This document shows, one piece after another, positions 1-6,012 of a DNA stretch of 14,901 nucleotides. This DNA is from JAFHCF01 sp048497495. GTDB taxonomy: Bacteria > Pseudomonadota > Alphaproteobacteria > Rhizobiales > Ancalomicrobiaceae. Below the pieces are notes generated by a model. The model searched no databases, had not been told where the DNA came from, and worked only from the letters and a program-made list of their open reading frames with translations. The first letter of the stretch is position 1. Each line of letters begins with the position of its first letter. A program made the position numbers and the translations under genes. The stretch is taken from the NCBI GenBank assembly GCA_048497495.1, contig JAFHCF010000019.1, positions 1 through 14,901 of the forward strand. The letters are read 5' to 3'.

Positions 1-702
1 GCGCGCGACCCGGAAGCCGCATCGGCCGGGCCCGACCTTCCGGCCTGGATCGCCGCGCCGCCGCCCTCGGTCCGGTCGCCGCGCCGACTGACCCCGTCCG
101 CCGCGCTCGCCGGCCCGCTCGGCGCCGGCCGCCTGCCCGAAATCGACGCCCGCGATCGTCTCGCCGCCGGCACCGGCGACCGTGATCGCCGGCGCGGCAT
201 CCTCGTCCACCGTCTGCTCGAGCGCCTGCCCGGACGGCCGGCGGCCGAACGCGCCGAGGCGGCCCGCCGCTATCTCGCGGCGCGCGCCGCCGATCTCGGG
301 AGCCGCGAGCGCGACGACCTCGCCCGGGAGGTGCTGGACGTCCTCGCCGATCCCGACTTCGCCGCCGTCTTCGCCGATGCCGCCCGCGCCGAGGTGCCGA
401 TCGTCGGCCGTCTCCCCGGAGCCGACGGCGCGGTGGTGGAGGTCGCCGGCCGCATCGATCGTCTGCTGGTCCGCGACACCGAGGTCTGGGTGGTCGACTT
501 CAAGTCCGACCGCCGCGCGGCCTTGGATCGGGGGGCGAGCGAGGCCCGGGTCGGACAGATGGCGGTCTATCGCCGCCTGCTGCGGCCGATCTTCCCAGGC
601 CGGGCGATTCGCGCCTTCCTGTTGTGGACGACGGTGCCGGCGCTCGAGGAAGTTCCGGCCGACCGGCTCGACGCGGCGGAGGCCCTACTCGCGCTCTCGT
701 GA
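1..702 (+). CDS. addA: Double-strand break repair helicase-nuclease AddA, C-terminal part (5' end outside window)
   Basis: Reading frame 1 is open from the first base to a TGA at 700-702, giving 233 codons of the C-terminal end of a larger protein. It carries the RecB/AddA-type nuclease signature in order: GxxxH (G66 to H70 of the fragment, GILVH), an aspartate in GRIDRL (D153), the DxK motif in VVDFKSD (D166, K168), and QxxxY (Q186 to Y190). In the family these residues bind metal and cut DNA. AddA with AddB forms the cytoplasmic helicase-nuclease that processes double-strand ends for RecA-dependent repair, the counterpart of RecBCD. The N-terminal UvrD-like helicase domains must lie upstream of base 1, and addB is expected there too. 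An AddA end followed by trxA is a common alphaproteobacterial arrangement, which supports the call. The first roughly 50 codons are Ala/Pro/Arg-rich linker with no motif I recognise. Confidence 0.9.
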   Translation, partial: ARDPEAASAGPDLPAWIAAPPPSVRSPRRLTPSAALAGPLGAGRLPEIDARDRLAAGTGDRDRRRGILVHRLLERLPGRPAAERAEAARRYLAARAADLGSRERDDLAREVLDVLADPDFAAVFADAARAEVPIVGRLPGADGAVVEVAGRIDRLLVRDTEVWVVDFKSDRRAALDRGASEARVGQMAVYRRLLRPIFPGRAIRAFLLWTTVPALEEVPADRLDAAEALLALS

Positions 703-735
703 TCCTGTGTGTCGATGTCGCACCGACCACCGCAT

Positions 736-765
736 CTTGACGCTGGGAGGGCGCGTTCCTAGTTT
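736..765 (+). promoter_or_regulatory. Candidate promoter of trxA
   Basis: The gap between addA and trxA contains TTGACG at 737-742 and TAGTTT at 760-765, separated by 17 bases, which fits a housekeeping sigma-70-type promoter. The same stretch also reads CTTG (736-739), 18 bases, then CCTAGTT (758-764). That is close to the alphaproteobacterial heat-shock (RpoH) pattern of CTTG and CYTATnT, so the sigma factor is uncertain. It leaves a leader of about 50 bases before the trxA start, with a GGCGCC hairpin at 780-785/795-800. Confidence 0.45.
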
Positions 766-805
766 GGCCGATGAAGAACGGCGCCGCTGCCCGTGGCGCC
801 TATCC

Positions 806-812
806 AAAGAGG
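806..812 (+). promoter_or_regulatory. Ribosome binding site that fixes the trxA start
   Basis: AAAGAGG lies seven bases before the ATG at 820. It favours that start over an in-frame GTG at 793, which has no purine-rich site and lies inside a GGCGCC hairpin (780-800). Confidence 0.6.
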
Positions 813-819
813 TTTCCCC

Positions 820-1143
820 ATGGCGACTCAGAAAGTCACCGACGCGTCCTTCGATACCGACGTCCTCGCCTCCTCCGAACCCGTCGTCGTCGACTTCTGG
901 GCCGAATGGTGCGGCCCCTGCCGCATGATCGCCCCGGCGCTCGAGGAGATCGCCAACGAGATGGCCGGCAAGGTCAAGGTGGTGAAGCTCAACATCGACG
1001 AGAATCCCGACGTCGCCATGCGCTTCGGGGTCCGTTCGATCCCCACGCTGATCGTCTTCTCCGGCGGCAAGCCGGCGGCGATGCAGGTCGGCGCCGCCCC
1101 CAAGGGCCGGCTCGTCGACTGGATCAACAACGCCATCGCCTGA
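820..1143 (+). CDS. trxA: Thioredoxin 1
   Basis: This is a 107-residue classical thioredoxin, a small cytoplasmic disulfide reductase that is itself reduced by thioredoxin reductase and serves ribonucleotide reductase, methionine sulfoxide reductase and other targets. The active site WCGPC is at residues 30-34 (Cys31 and Cys34), preceded by the usual VVVDFWAE strand. The cis-proline is Pro75 in RSIPT, and the FSGGK turn and C-terminal helix are in place. The length matches the family. I chose the ATG at 820 because AAAGAGG precedes it by seven bases; an upstream in-frame GTG at 793 would add nine residues that are not typical. It lies 117 bases after addA with its own candidate promoter and is followed by a terminator-like hairpin, so it is probably also transcribed alone. 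Confidence 0.97.
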   Translation: MATQKVTDASFDTDVLASSEPVVVDFWAEWCGPCRMIAPALEEIANEMAGKVKVVKLNIDENPDVAMRFGVRSIPTLIVFSGGKPAAMQVGAAPKGRLVDWINNAIA

Positions 1144-1187
1144 GCGGTCGGCCGCGTCCGCGCCCGCCCGCAACCGCCTTCGACGAC

Positions 1188-1230
1188 GCCCGGCCTTCCC
1201 GCGACGGAAGGACCGGGCTTCGCCGTCTTT
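1188..1230 (+). terminator. Terminator-like hairpin after trxA
   Basis: GCCCGGCCTTCC (1188-1199) pairs with GGAAGGACCGGGC (1206-1218), a 12-base-pair stem with one bulged A and a CGCGAC loop. It is followed by a weak T-containing tail (TTCGCCGTCTTT, to 1230). It lies 45 bases beyond the trxA stop. The stem is strong but the T-run is interrupted, so efficiency is uncertain. Confidence 0.6.
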
Positions 1231-1251
1231 CGGCCATCTCGCCGATTCGGG

Positions 1252-1280
1252 CTTGAATTCCGTCGCCGGAACCCTCAAAT
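1252..1280 (+). promoter_or_regulatory. Candidate heat-shock-type promoter of grpE
   Basis: CTTGAA at 1252-1257 is followed, with a sigma-32-like spacing, by CCTCAAAT at 1273-1280. This partly matches CTTGAA/CCCCATnT. It sits about 80 bases before grpE, a gene usually under heat-shock control. A TTGACC at 1286-1291 is an alternative -35, but I see no convincing -10 for it. No CIRCE inverted repeat (the HrcA operator) is present in 1144-1362. Confidence 0.3.
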
Positions 1281-1362
1281 CCGCGTTGACCGAAAGAAGC
1301 CCATCCGGATCGGTCCCGCCCTCGCCCGAGGCGGCCCGATCCGACAGCATTCGAGGACTTCC

Positions 1363-1944
1363 ATGACCGACGAGACCGCGATCGACCCGACGACCGAGGC
1401 CGCCGCCGAGACGCCCGATCCGATCGAGGCGCTGGCCGCCGAAGCCGCCGATCTCAAGGACCGGCTGCTGCGCACCCTGGCGGAAATGGAGAACCTGCGC
1501 CGCCGCACCGAGAAGGAAGTCAAGGACGCCCGCGACTACGCCGTCTCCGGTTTCGCCCGCGATCTCCTCTCCGTCGCCGACAATTTCGATCGCGCGCTCA
1601 CCGCCGTGCCGGCCGAGTTGCGCGAGAGCGGCGTCGCCGGCGCCGCCGCCCTGATCGAGGGCGTCGATCTGACCGGCCGCGAGTTGCTCAAGGCGATGGA
1701 GAAGCACGGCGTGCGCAAGCTGTCGCCCCAGGGCGAGCGCTTCGACCCCAATCTCCATCAGGCGATGTTCGAGATCCCCAACGCCGACGTCCCCGCCGGT
1801 ACCGTGCTCCAGGTCCTCCAGGACGGCTTCGCCATCGGCGGCCGCGTCCTGCGCCCGGCGCTGGTCGGCGTCTCGAAGGGTGGCCCCAAGGCCCCCGCCG
1901 AGACCCCTATGGAACCCGGCGCCGGCGTCGACAAGACGGTTTGA
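1363..1944 (+). CDS. grpE: Nucleotide exchange factor GrpE (DnaK co-chaperone)
   Basis: This encodes 193 residues of GrpE, the cytoplasmic homodimer that opens the DnaK nucleotide site to release ADP during the chaperone cycle. The N-terminal ~25 residues are acidic and Ala/Thr-rich. They are followed by the long coiled-coil helix (LAAEAADLKDRLLRTLAEME and onwards, roughly 27-60), the VADNFDRAL helix-bundle motif near residue 70, and the C-terminal beta-wing domain with FDPNLHQAM and GGRVLRPALVGVSKG. The tail after about 175 is Pro-rich and unstructured. GAGGA at 1353-1357 lies five bases before the ATG, supporting the start. Length is normal for alphaproteobacteria. It stands alone between hairpins, without the hrcA partner often found upstream. 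A strong terminator follows. Confidence 0.96.
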   Translation: MTDETAIDPTTEAAAETPDPIEALAAEAADLKDRLLRTLAEMENLRRRTEKEVKDARDYAVSGFARDLLSVADNFDRALTAVPAELRESGVAGAAALIEGVDLTGRELLKAMEKHGVRKLSPQGERFDPNLHQAMFEIPNADVPAGTVLQVLQDGFAIGGRVLRPALVGVSKGGPKAPAETPMEPGAGVDKTV

Positions 1945-1966
1945 GATCGCTCACGAGCCGCGATGA

Positions 1967-1998
1967 GAAGGCCGCCCGAGGGCGGCCTTCGGCGTTTT
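1967..1998 (+). terminator. Rho-independent terminator of grpE
   Basis: A perfect 10-base-pair stem, GAAGGCCGCC (1967-1976) with GGCGGCCTTC (1981-1990), encloses a CGAG loop and is followed by GGCGTTTT ending at 1998. It begins 23 bases after the grpE stop. In the other direction it also lies beyond the end of deoB, but there it lacks a T-run, so it is best seen as the grpE terminator. I see nothing clear in the remaining 64 bases up to deoB apart from a short GCGATC palindrome. Confidence 0.85.
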
Positions 1999-2062
1999 CG
2001 CAAGGCCGTGGCGGAAAGCGTCGGCGGACCGCGCCTCGCGCGATCACGATCGCCCGACCGCC

Positions 2063-3277
2063 TCACACCACGTTGCGCCCGTGCGCGCCGGCATCGAGCC
2101 CGAGGTGGGCGGCGAAGCTCGCGCCGACGTCGGCGAAGCCGAGGCGGCCGAGATCCTTCGCCGCGATCCTCGGGCCGAAGGCGAGAACCGGCACGTGCTC
2201 GCGGGTGTGGTCGGTGCCGGCCCAGGTCGGGTCGCAGCCGTGGTCGGCGGTGGCGACGACGAGATCGTCGGGCCGGAGCCGGGCCTCGAGTTCCGGCAGC
2301 CGCCGATCGAAGGCCTCGAGCGCCGCCGCGTAGCCGGCGACGTCGCGGCGATGGCCGTATTCCATGTCGAAGTCGACGAAGTTGGCGAGGATCAGCCCGC
2401 CGTCCGCCGTCTCGTCGAGGGCGGCGAGCGTCGCCTCGAACAGCGCCGTGTTGCCGGCGGCCTTGACCGACCTCGTCACGCCGGATCCGGCGAAGATGTC
2501 GGAGATCTTGCCGATCGCCACCACCTCGCGCCCCGCCGCCTTCGCCCGGTCGAGGAGGGTGGGGGCCGGCGGCGGCACCGCGTAGTCGTGACGGTTGGCG
2601 GTGCGCTTGAAGTCGGCCGGCGACGACCCGACGAAGGGCCGGGCGATCACCCGGCCGATGCCGAGCGGATCGACCAGCCGCCGGGCGATCTCGCACACCC
2701 GGTAGAGCCGCTCGAGCCCGAAAGCCTCCTCGTGGGCGGCGATCTGGAAGACCGAATCGGCGGAGGTGTAGCAGATCGGCTTGCCGGTCCGGACGTGCTC
2801 CTCGCCGAGCCGCGCGATGATCTCGGTGCCCGAGGCATGCTCGTCGCCGAGAATGCCGGGAAGCCCCGCCTCGCGGATCAGCGCGGCGGTGAGCTCTTCG
2901 GGGAAGCACGGCCGGGTGTGCGGGAAATAGCCCCAGTCGAAGTCGACCGGCACGCCCATCAGCTCCCAGTGGCCGGATGGCGTGTCCTTGCCGCGCGAGG
3001 TCTCCACCGCGTAGCCGTGGGCGCCGGTGACGCGGGCGGCCGGTTCGATCGCCGGGGGGTGGCCGGTCGAGGCGCGCGCCGCGAGCCCGAGGCCGAGGCG
3101 GGCGAGGTTGGGGATCGCCAGCGGTCCGGCCCGCAGTCCGTCGCGATCGGCGCGACCGGCGGCGCAGTCTCGCGCGATGTGGCCGAAAGTGTCGGCGCCG
3201 ACGTCGCCGAAGCGTTCGGCATCGAGGCTCGCCCCGATGCCGAAGGAGTCGAGGACGAGAAGAATGGCGCGAGACAT
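2063..3277 (-). CDS. deoB: Phosphopentomutase
   Basis: This 404-residue protein matches DeoB in length and motifs. DeoB is the manganese-dependent cytoplasmic enzyme of the alkaline phosphatase superfamily that interconverts ribose-1-phosphate or deoxyribose-1-phosphate with the 5-phosphates. The metal-binding start reads LVLDSFGIGA with FGDVGADTFGHIA (residues 8-35). The phosphorylated threonine should be Thr99 in GKDTPSGHWE (96-105). The second metal cluster is DFDMEYGHRRD (302-312), ADHGCDPTWAGTDHTREHVP (344-363) with Asp345, His346 and His357. AAGGAA five bases before the ATG supports the start. It is the last gene of the operon, 24 bases after deoA, and takes the sugar phosphates released by PunA and DeoA. 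No clear T-rich terminator follows on this strand before grpE's convergent end. Confidence 0.97.
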   Translation of the reverse strand: MSRAILLVLDSFGIGASLDAERFGDVGADTFGHIARDCAAGRADRDGLRAGPLAIPNLARLGLGLAARASTGHPPAIEPAARVTGAHGYAVETSRGKDTPSGHWELMGVPVDFDWGYFPHTRPCFPEELTAALIREAGLPGILGDEHASGTEIIARLGEEHVRTGKPICYTSADSVFQIAAHEEAFGLERLYRVCEIARRLVDPLGIGRVIARPFVGSSPADFKRTANRHDYAVPPPAPTLLDRAKAAGREVVAIGKISDIFAGSGVTRSVKAAGNTALFEATLAALDETADGGLILANFVDFDMEYGHRRDVAGYAAALEAFDRRLPELEARLRPDDLVVATADHGCDPTWAGTDHTREHVPVLAFGPRIAAKDLGRLGFADVGASFAAHLGLDAGAHGRNVV

Positions 3278-3301
3278 CGATTTCCTTTCGTGGGCCGGAA
3301 T

Positions 3302-4612
3302 TCAGGCCGTGATCCGGTCGGCGATCGGCGGCGCCGCGTCGGGCGCCGTCGTGCCCAGTCCATAGGCGGCGATCAGGCGCTCGGCGGCCCGCGCCGCGGC
3401 GGTCTCCGAGGCGGCATGGACATGGCCGAGCGGTCGATCGGGGCCGACCGCGTCGCCGATGCCGGCGAGATCGGTGAACCCCACCGCCGGATCGATGTCG
3501 TCGCAGGCCCGCGCCCGGCCGCCGCCGAGTTCGACCACGGCGATGCCGATCGCCCGCGTGTCGATCCCGGTGACCACGTCGGCGCGCGGCGCGAGGACCG
3601 GCCGCACCACGGCGGCCGTGGCGAGATATGTGGGAGCCCTTTCGACGAAGTCCACCGGTCCGCCGAGAGCCGCGATCATCCGGCCGAAGATCTCCGCCGC
3701 CCGGCCGTCGTCGAGGCTCGCCGTCAGCCTCGCCCGCGCCTCGTCGAGGGACGCCGCGAGCCCGCCGAGGTTCAGCATCTCCGCCGCCAGTTCCACCGTG
3801 ATCGCCTCGACACGGGGCTCGCGCCGCCGCCGTGTCAGAAACTCGACCGCATGGGCGACCTCCACCGCATTGCCGGCCGAGGGGGCGAGCGGTTGGTTCA
3901 TGTCGGTGACCAGCGCCCGGGTCGGCAGCCCCGCCCCGTTGGCGACCGCCACCAGACTGCGCGCCAGCGCCCGCGCCTCGTCGAGCGTCCCCATGAAGGC
4001 CCCCGAGCCCCATTTGACGTCGAGCACCAGGGCGTCGAGCCCGGCGGCGAGCTTCTTCGACAGGATCGAGGCGGTGATCAGGTCGAGGCTCTCCACCGTG
4101 CCGGTGACGTCGCGGATGGCGTAGAAGCGCTTGTCGGCCGGCGCCAGATCGGCGGTCTGGCCGATGACGGCGCAGCCGACCTCGCGCACCACCTTGCGGA
4201 ACAGCGCGATGTCGGGCTGGCTGCGGTAGCCGGGAATGCTGTCGAGCTTGTCGAGCGTGCCGCCGGTGTGGCCGAGCCCGCGCCCCGAGATCATCGGCAC
4301 GTAACCGCCGCAGGCCGCCACCATCGGCGCCAGCATCAAGGAGAGATTGTCGCCGACCCCGCCGGAGGAATGTTTGTCGAGCGCCGGCCCCGGCAGGTCC
4401 CAGGCGAGCACCGTGCCGGAATCGCGCATCGCCCGGGTCAGCGCCACCCGCTCCGGCAACGTCATGCCGCGAAAGAACACCGCCATGGCGAAGGCGGCGA
4501 TCTGGCCCTCGCTCACCGAGCCGTCGGTCAACCCCTCGACCAGGAAGGCGATCTCGGCCTGCGAGAGCGGGCCGCCGTCGCGCTTCCGCCGGATGATTTC
4601 CTGGGCCAGCAT
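3302..4612 (-). CDS. deoA: Thymidine phosphorylase
   Basis: This encodes 436 residues, close to the 440 of E. coli DeoA. The enzyme splits thymidine and deoxyuridine with phosphate into the base and deoxyribose-1-phosphate, as a cytoplasmic dimer. The phosphate-binding loop is DKHSSGGVGD (79-88, Lys80). The family signature is SGRGLGHTGGTLDKL (109-123). The substrate-binding residues corresponding to E. coli Arg171, Ser186 and Lys190 are Arg167 (YAIRDVTG), Ser182 and Lys186 (ASILSKKLA), at a constant offset of four. The ATG at 4612 is preceded by GAGGA that overlaps the stop codon of the short upstream frame, suggesting translational coupling. In related clusters deoC commonly lies near punA and deoA; here only a 39-codon remnant separates punA and deoA. 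Confidence 0.97.
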   Translation of the reverse strand: MLAQEIIRRKRDGGPLSQAEIAFLVEGLTDGSVSEGQIAAFAMAVFFRGMTLPERVALTRAMRDSGTVLAWDLPGPALDKHSSGGVGDNLSLMLAPMVAACGGYVPMISGRGLGHTGGTLDKLDSIPGYRSQPDIALFRKVVREVGCAVIGQTADLAPADKRFYAIRDVTGTVESLDLITASILSKKLAAGLDALVLDVKWGSGAFMGTLDEARALARSLVAVANGAGLPTRALVTDMNQPLAPSAGNAVEVAHAVEFLTRRRREPRVEAITVELAAEMLNLGGLAASLDEARARLTASLDDGRAAEIFGRMIAALGGPVDFVERAPTYLATAAVVRPVLAPRADVVTGIDTRAIGIAVVELGGGRARACDDIDPAVGFTDLAGIGDAVGPDRPLGHVHAASETAAARAAERLIAAYGLGTTAPDAAPPIADRITA

Positions 4613-4619
4613 GGGAAGT

Positions 4620-4624
4620 TCCTC
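4620..4624 (-). promoter_or_regulatory. deoA ribosome binding site overlapping the upstream stop codon
   Basis: On the minus strand TGAGGA joins the TGA stop (4625-4623) of the short deoC-like frame with the GAGGA Shine-Dalgarno sequence of deoA, seven bases before its ATG. A ribosome finishing the short frame would be placed to start deoA. Confidence 0.6.
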
Positions 4625-4742
4625 AACAGTCGGTGTTCGCGATCGGGCCGGCGCCGTCGAGCGCGGCGAGGGCGTCGCCGAGGTCGGCGAGATCGATCAA
4701 CGGCAGGACGAGGGCGGCGGCCCCCGCGTCGAAATCGGCCAT
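4623..4742 (-). pseudogene. Short frame of 39 codons, probable remnant of deoC (deoxyribose-phosphate aldolase)
   Basis: Between punA and deoA lies an open frame of 39 codons with an ATG at 4742, a GAGG site eight bases before it, and a TGA at 4625-4623. It is spaced ten bases from each neighbour, so it looks like a normal operon member in miniature. Residues 11-23 (LVLPLIDLADLGD) resemble the start of DeoC proteins (in E. coli, LRALKLMDLTTLND). The end (LAALDGAG) loosely resembles the LLKALGHGDG tail of E. coli DeoC. An intact DeoC is about 250 residues; the lysine-containing TIM-barrel core is entirely absent. I infer an in-frame internal deletion of deoC that kept the start, the tail and the signals for deoA. 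The match is short and made from memory, so a coincidental small ORF or translation-coupling leader remains possible. It cannot encode an active aldolase. Confidence 0.5.
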
Positions 4743-4752
4743 GGCGGCGCCC

Positions 4753-5562
4753 TCAGTCGTCGGGCAACCGGGCGACGACGGCCCTGACCAGGGCGCGGAA
4801 CCGCGCGGCCCCCTTGGCCGCCTCCCGCTTGGTCTCGTCGTGGCTGAGCGCCCGTCCGGTCATGCCGGCGCCGAGATTGGTGATCATCGAGATCGCCGCG
4901 ACCGCGAGCCCGGCATGCCGCGCCAGGATCACCTCCGGCACCGTCGACATGCCGACCGCGTCGGCGCCGAGGATCCGCGCCATGCGGATCTCCGCCGCGG
5001 TCTCGAACGAGGGCCCGGAGAACCACATGTAGACGCCCTCGGCGAGATCGATGCTCTCGGCGCCCGCCGCCCCGCGCACGATCGCCGCGAGCGCCGGGTC
5101 GTAGGCGTCGACCATCGACACGAAGCGGCCGTCGCCCTCCACCCCGATCAGCGGATTGAGCCCCGACCAGGCGATGTGGTCGGTGATCAGCATCACCCGG
5201 CCCGGCGGCATCTCCTCGCGCAGCGAGCCCGCGGCGTTGGTGAGGATCAGCCGGGACACCCCGAGGGCGGCGAGCGTGGCGATCGGCACCGCCATCTCGC
5301 GCGGGTTGCCGTGTTCGTAATAGTGGGCGCGGCCGGAGAGCACCGCGACGTCGCGGCCGGCGAGGCGGCCGAGCACCAGCTCGCCGGCGTGTCCGGAGAC
5401 GCCGGAGCGCGGAAACCCCGGCAGATCGAGGAAGGAGACGCGCGCCGCGCCCTCCACCTCCTGGGCCAGTTCGCCGAGGCCCGAGCCGAGCACGATCGCC
5501 GTCTTCGGCGAGAAGCCGGGGGCCCAGTCGCGCACCAGCGCGGCGAGTTCATAGGCGTTCAT
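4753..5562 (-). CDS. punA: Purine nucleoside phosphorylase, trimeric (PNP) type
   Basis: This 269-residue protein belongs to the low-molecular-mass, trimeric purine nucleoside phosphorylase family. It splits inosine, guanosine and their deoxy forms into base and (deoxy)ribose-1-phosphate in the cytoplasm. Phosphate-binding parts are GSGLG (26-30), SGRAHYYEHG (76-85, with His80) and NAAGS (109-113). The base and sugar site includes FSGPSFET (181-188, Glu187), the GMSTVPEV segment with Met205, and ITN with Asn229. The FSGPSFETAAEIRMARILGADAVGMSTV region is typical of this family rather than of hexameric DeoD. The ATG at 5562 follows GGGAG that overlaps the cdd stop, with 13 bases between the genes. 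It feeds sugar-1-phosphate to DeoB two genes later. MTA phosphorylase is a relative, but the length and the guanine-type Glu/Asn pair favour PNP. Confidence 0.94.
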   Translation of the reverse strand: MNAYELAALVRDWAPGFSPKTAIVLGSGLGELAQEVEGAARVSFLDLPGFPRSGVSGHAGELVLGRLAGRDVAVLSGRAHYYEHGNPREMAVPIATLAALGVSRLILTNAAGSLREEMPPGRVMLITDHIAWSGLNPLIGVEGDGRFVSMVDAYDPALAAIVRGAAGAESIDLAEGVYMWFSGPSFETAAEIRMARILGADAVGMSTVPEVILARHAGLAVAAISMITNLGAGMTGRALSHDETKREAAKGAARFRALVRAVVARLPDD

Positions 5563-5575
5563 CGGCGATACTCCC

Positions 5576-5995
5576 TCACAGATGGCTCGGTCCGAAGGAC
5601 AGCGGCAGGAGGTCGGCGAGCGCCAGGCTCGTCACCACCCCGCCGCCGTCGCGCAGATGGACCGAGGTTCCGGCCACGGCGAACTCGCGGATCTTCTGCC
5701 GGCAGCCGCCGCACGGCGGACAGAGCACCGGCTCGCCCTCCGCCGGCCCGCCGACGATCGCCACCGCCAGGATCTCGCGCCCGCCCGCCGAAACCATCGC
5801 CGAGATGGCGCCGGCCTCGGCGCACACCCCTTCCGGGAAGGCGGCGTTCTCGACGTTGCAGCCGACGTGGATGCGGCCCTCGCGGTCGAGGATCGCCGCG
5901 CCGACGAAGAAGCCGGAATAGGGCGCATGCGCCCGAACCCGCACGTCCGAGGCGGCTTCGAAGAGAGCGTCGAGGGATTGGCCGGCGGCGGACAT
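5576..5995 (-). CDS. cdd: Cytidine deaminase
   Basis: This encodes 139 residues of the small tetrameric, zinc-dependent cytidine deaminase that converts cytidine and deoxycytidine to uridine and deoxyuridine. Zinc ligands are Cys58 in VCAEAGAI and Cys95 and Cys98 in PPCGGCRQ; Glu60 is the proton-shuttling residue. The substrate-binding CNVENAAFPEG stretch begins at 46, and HAPYSGFFVGAA is at 23-34. The Cys-Ala-Glu form places it with the B. subtilis-type enzymes, not the larger E. coli form with a His ligand. I chose the ATG at 5995 because GGAGA (6005-6001) lies five bases upstream. An in-frame ATG at 6013 overlaps the permease stop as TGATG, has AAGGA six bases before it, and would add six residues (MRSETS). 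Confidence 0.95.
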   Translation of the reverse strand: MSAAGQSLDALFEAASDVRVRAHAPYSGFFVGAAILDREGRIHVGCNVENAAFPEGVCAEAGAISAMVSAGGREILAVAIVGGPAEGEPVLCPPCGGCRQKIREFAVAGTSVHLRDGGGVVTSLALADLLPLSFGPSHL

Positions 5996-6000
5996 GGAGG

Positions 6001-6005
6001 TCTCC
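6001..6005 (-). promoter_or_regulatory. Ribosome binding site favouring the shorter cdd start
   Basis: GGAGA is five bases before the ATG at 5995. The competing ATG at 6013 has AAGGA six bases upstream and is fused to the permease stop as TGATG, so both starts could be used. Confidence 0.4.
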
Positions 6006-6012
6006 GATCGCA

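Noticed and set aside
311..445. Degenerate second Walker motifs in the ATPase (protein residues 311-455), considered as damage
   Set aside because: A degenerate C-terminal ATP site is normal for two-domain ATPases of this importer family.
793..819. Upstream GTG start for trxA
   Set aside because: It lies within a hairpin, has no ribosome site and adds nine atypical residues; the ATG at 820 has AAAGAGG seven bases before it.
1144..1362. CIRCE operator for HrcA before grpE
   Set aside because: I searched for the TTAGCACTC/GAGTGCTAA inverted repeat and did not find it.
2040..2053. Palindrome GCGATC-AC-GATCGC after deoB, considered as a terminator
   Set aside because: The two-base loop is too tight for a good RNA hairpin and there is no T-run; GATC-rich palindromes are frequent in this DNA.
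2081..5032. Very long plus-strand open frame (about 980 codons) opposite deoB, deoA and punA
   Set aside because: It lies antisense to three genes with clear motifs, its product is Arg/Gly/Glu low-complexity, and GC-rich DNA commonly keeps such antisense frames open.
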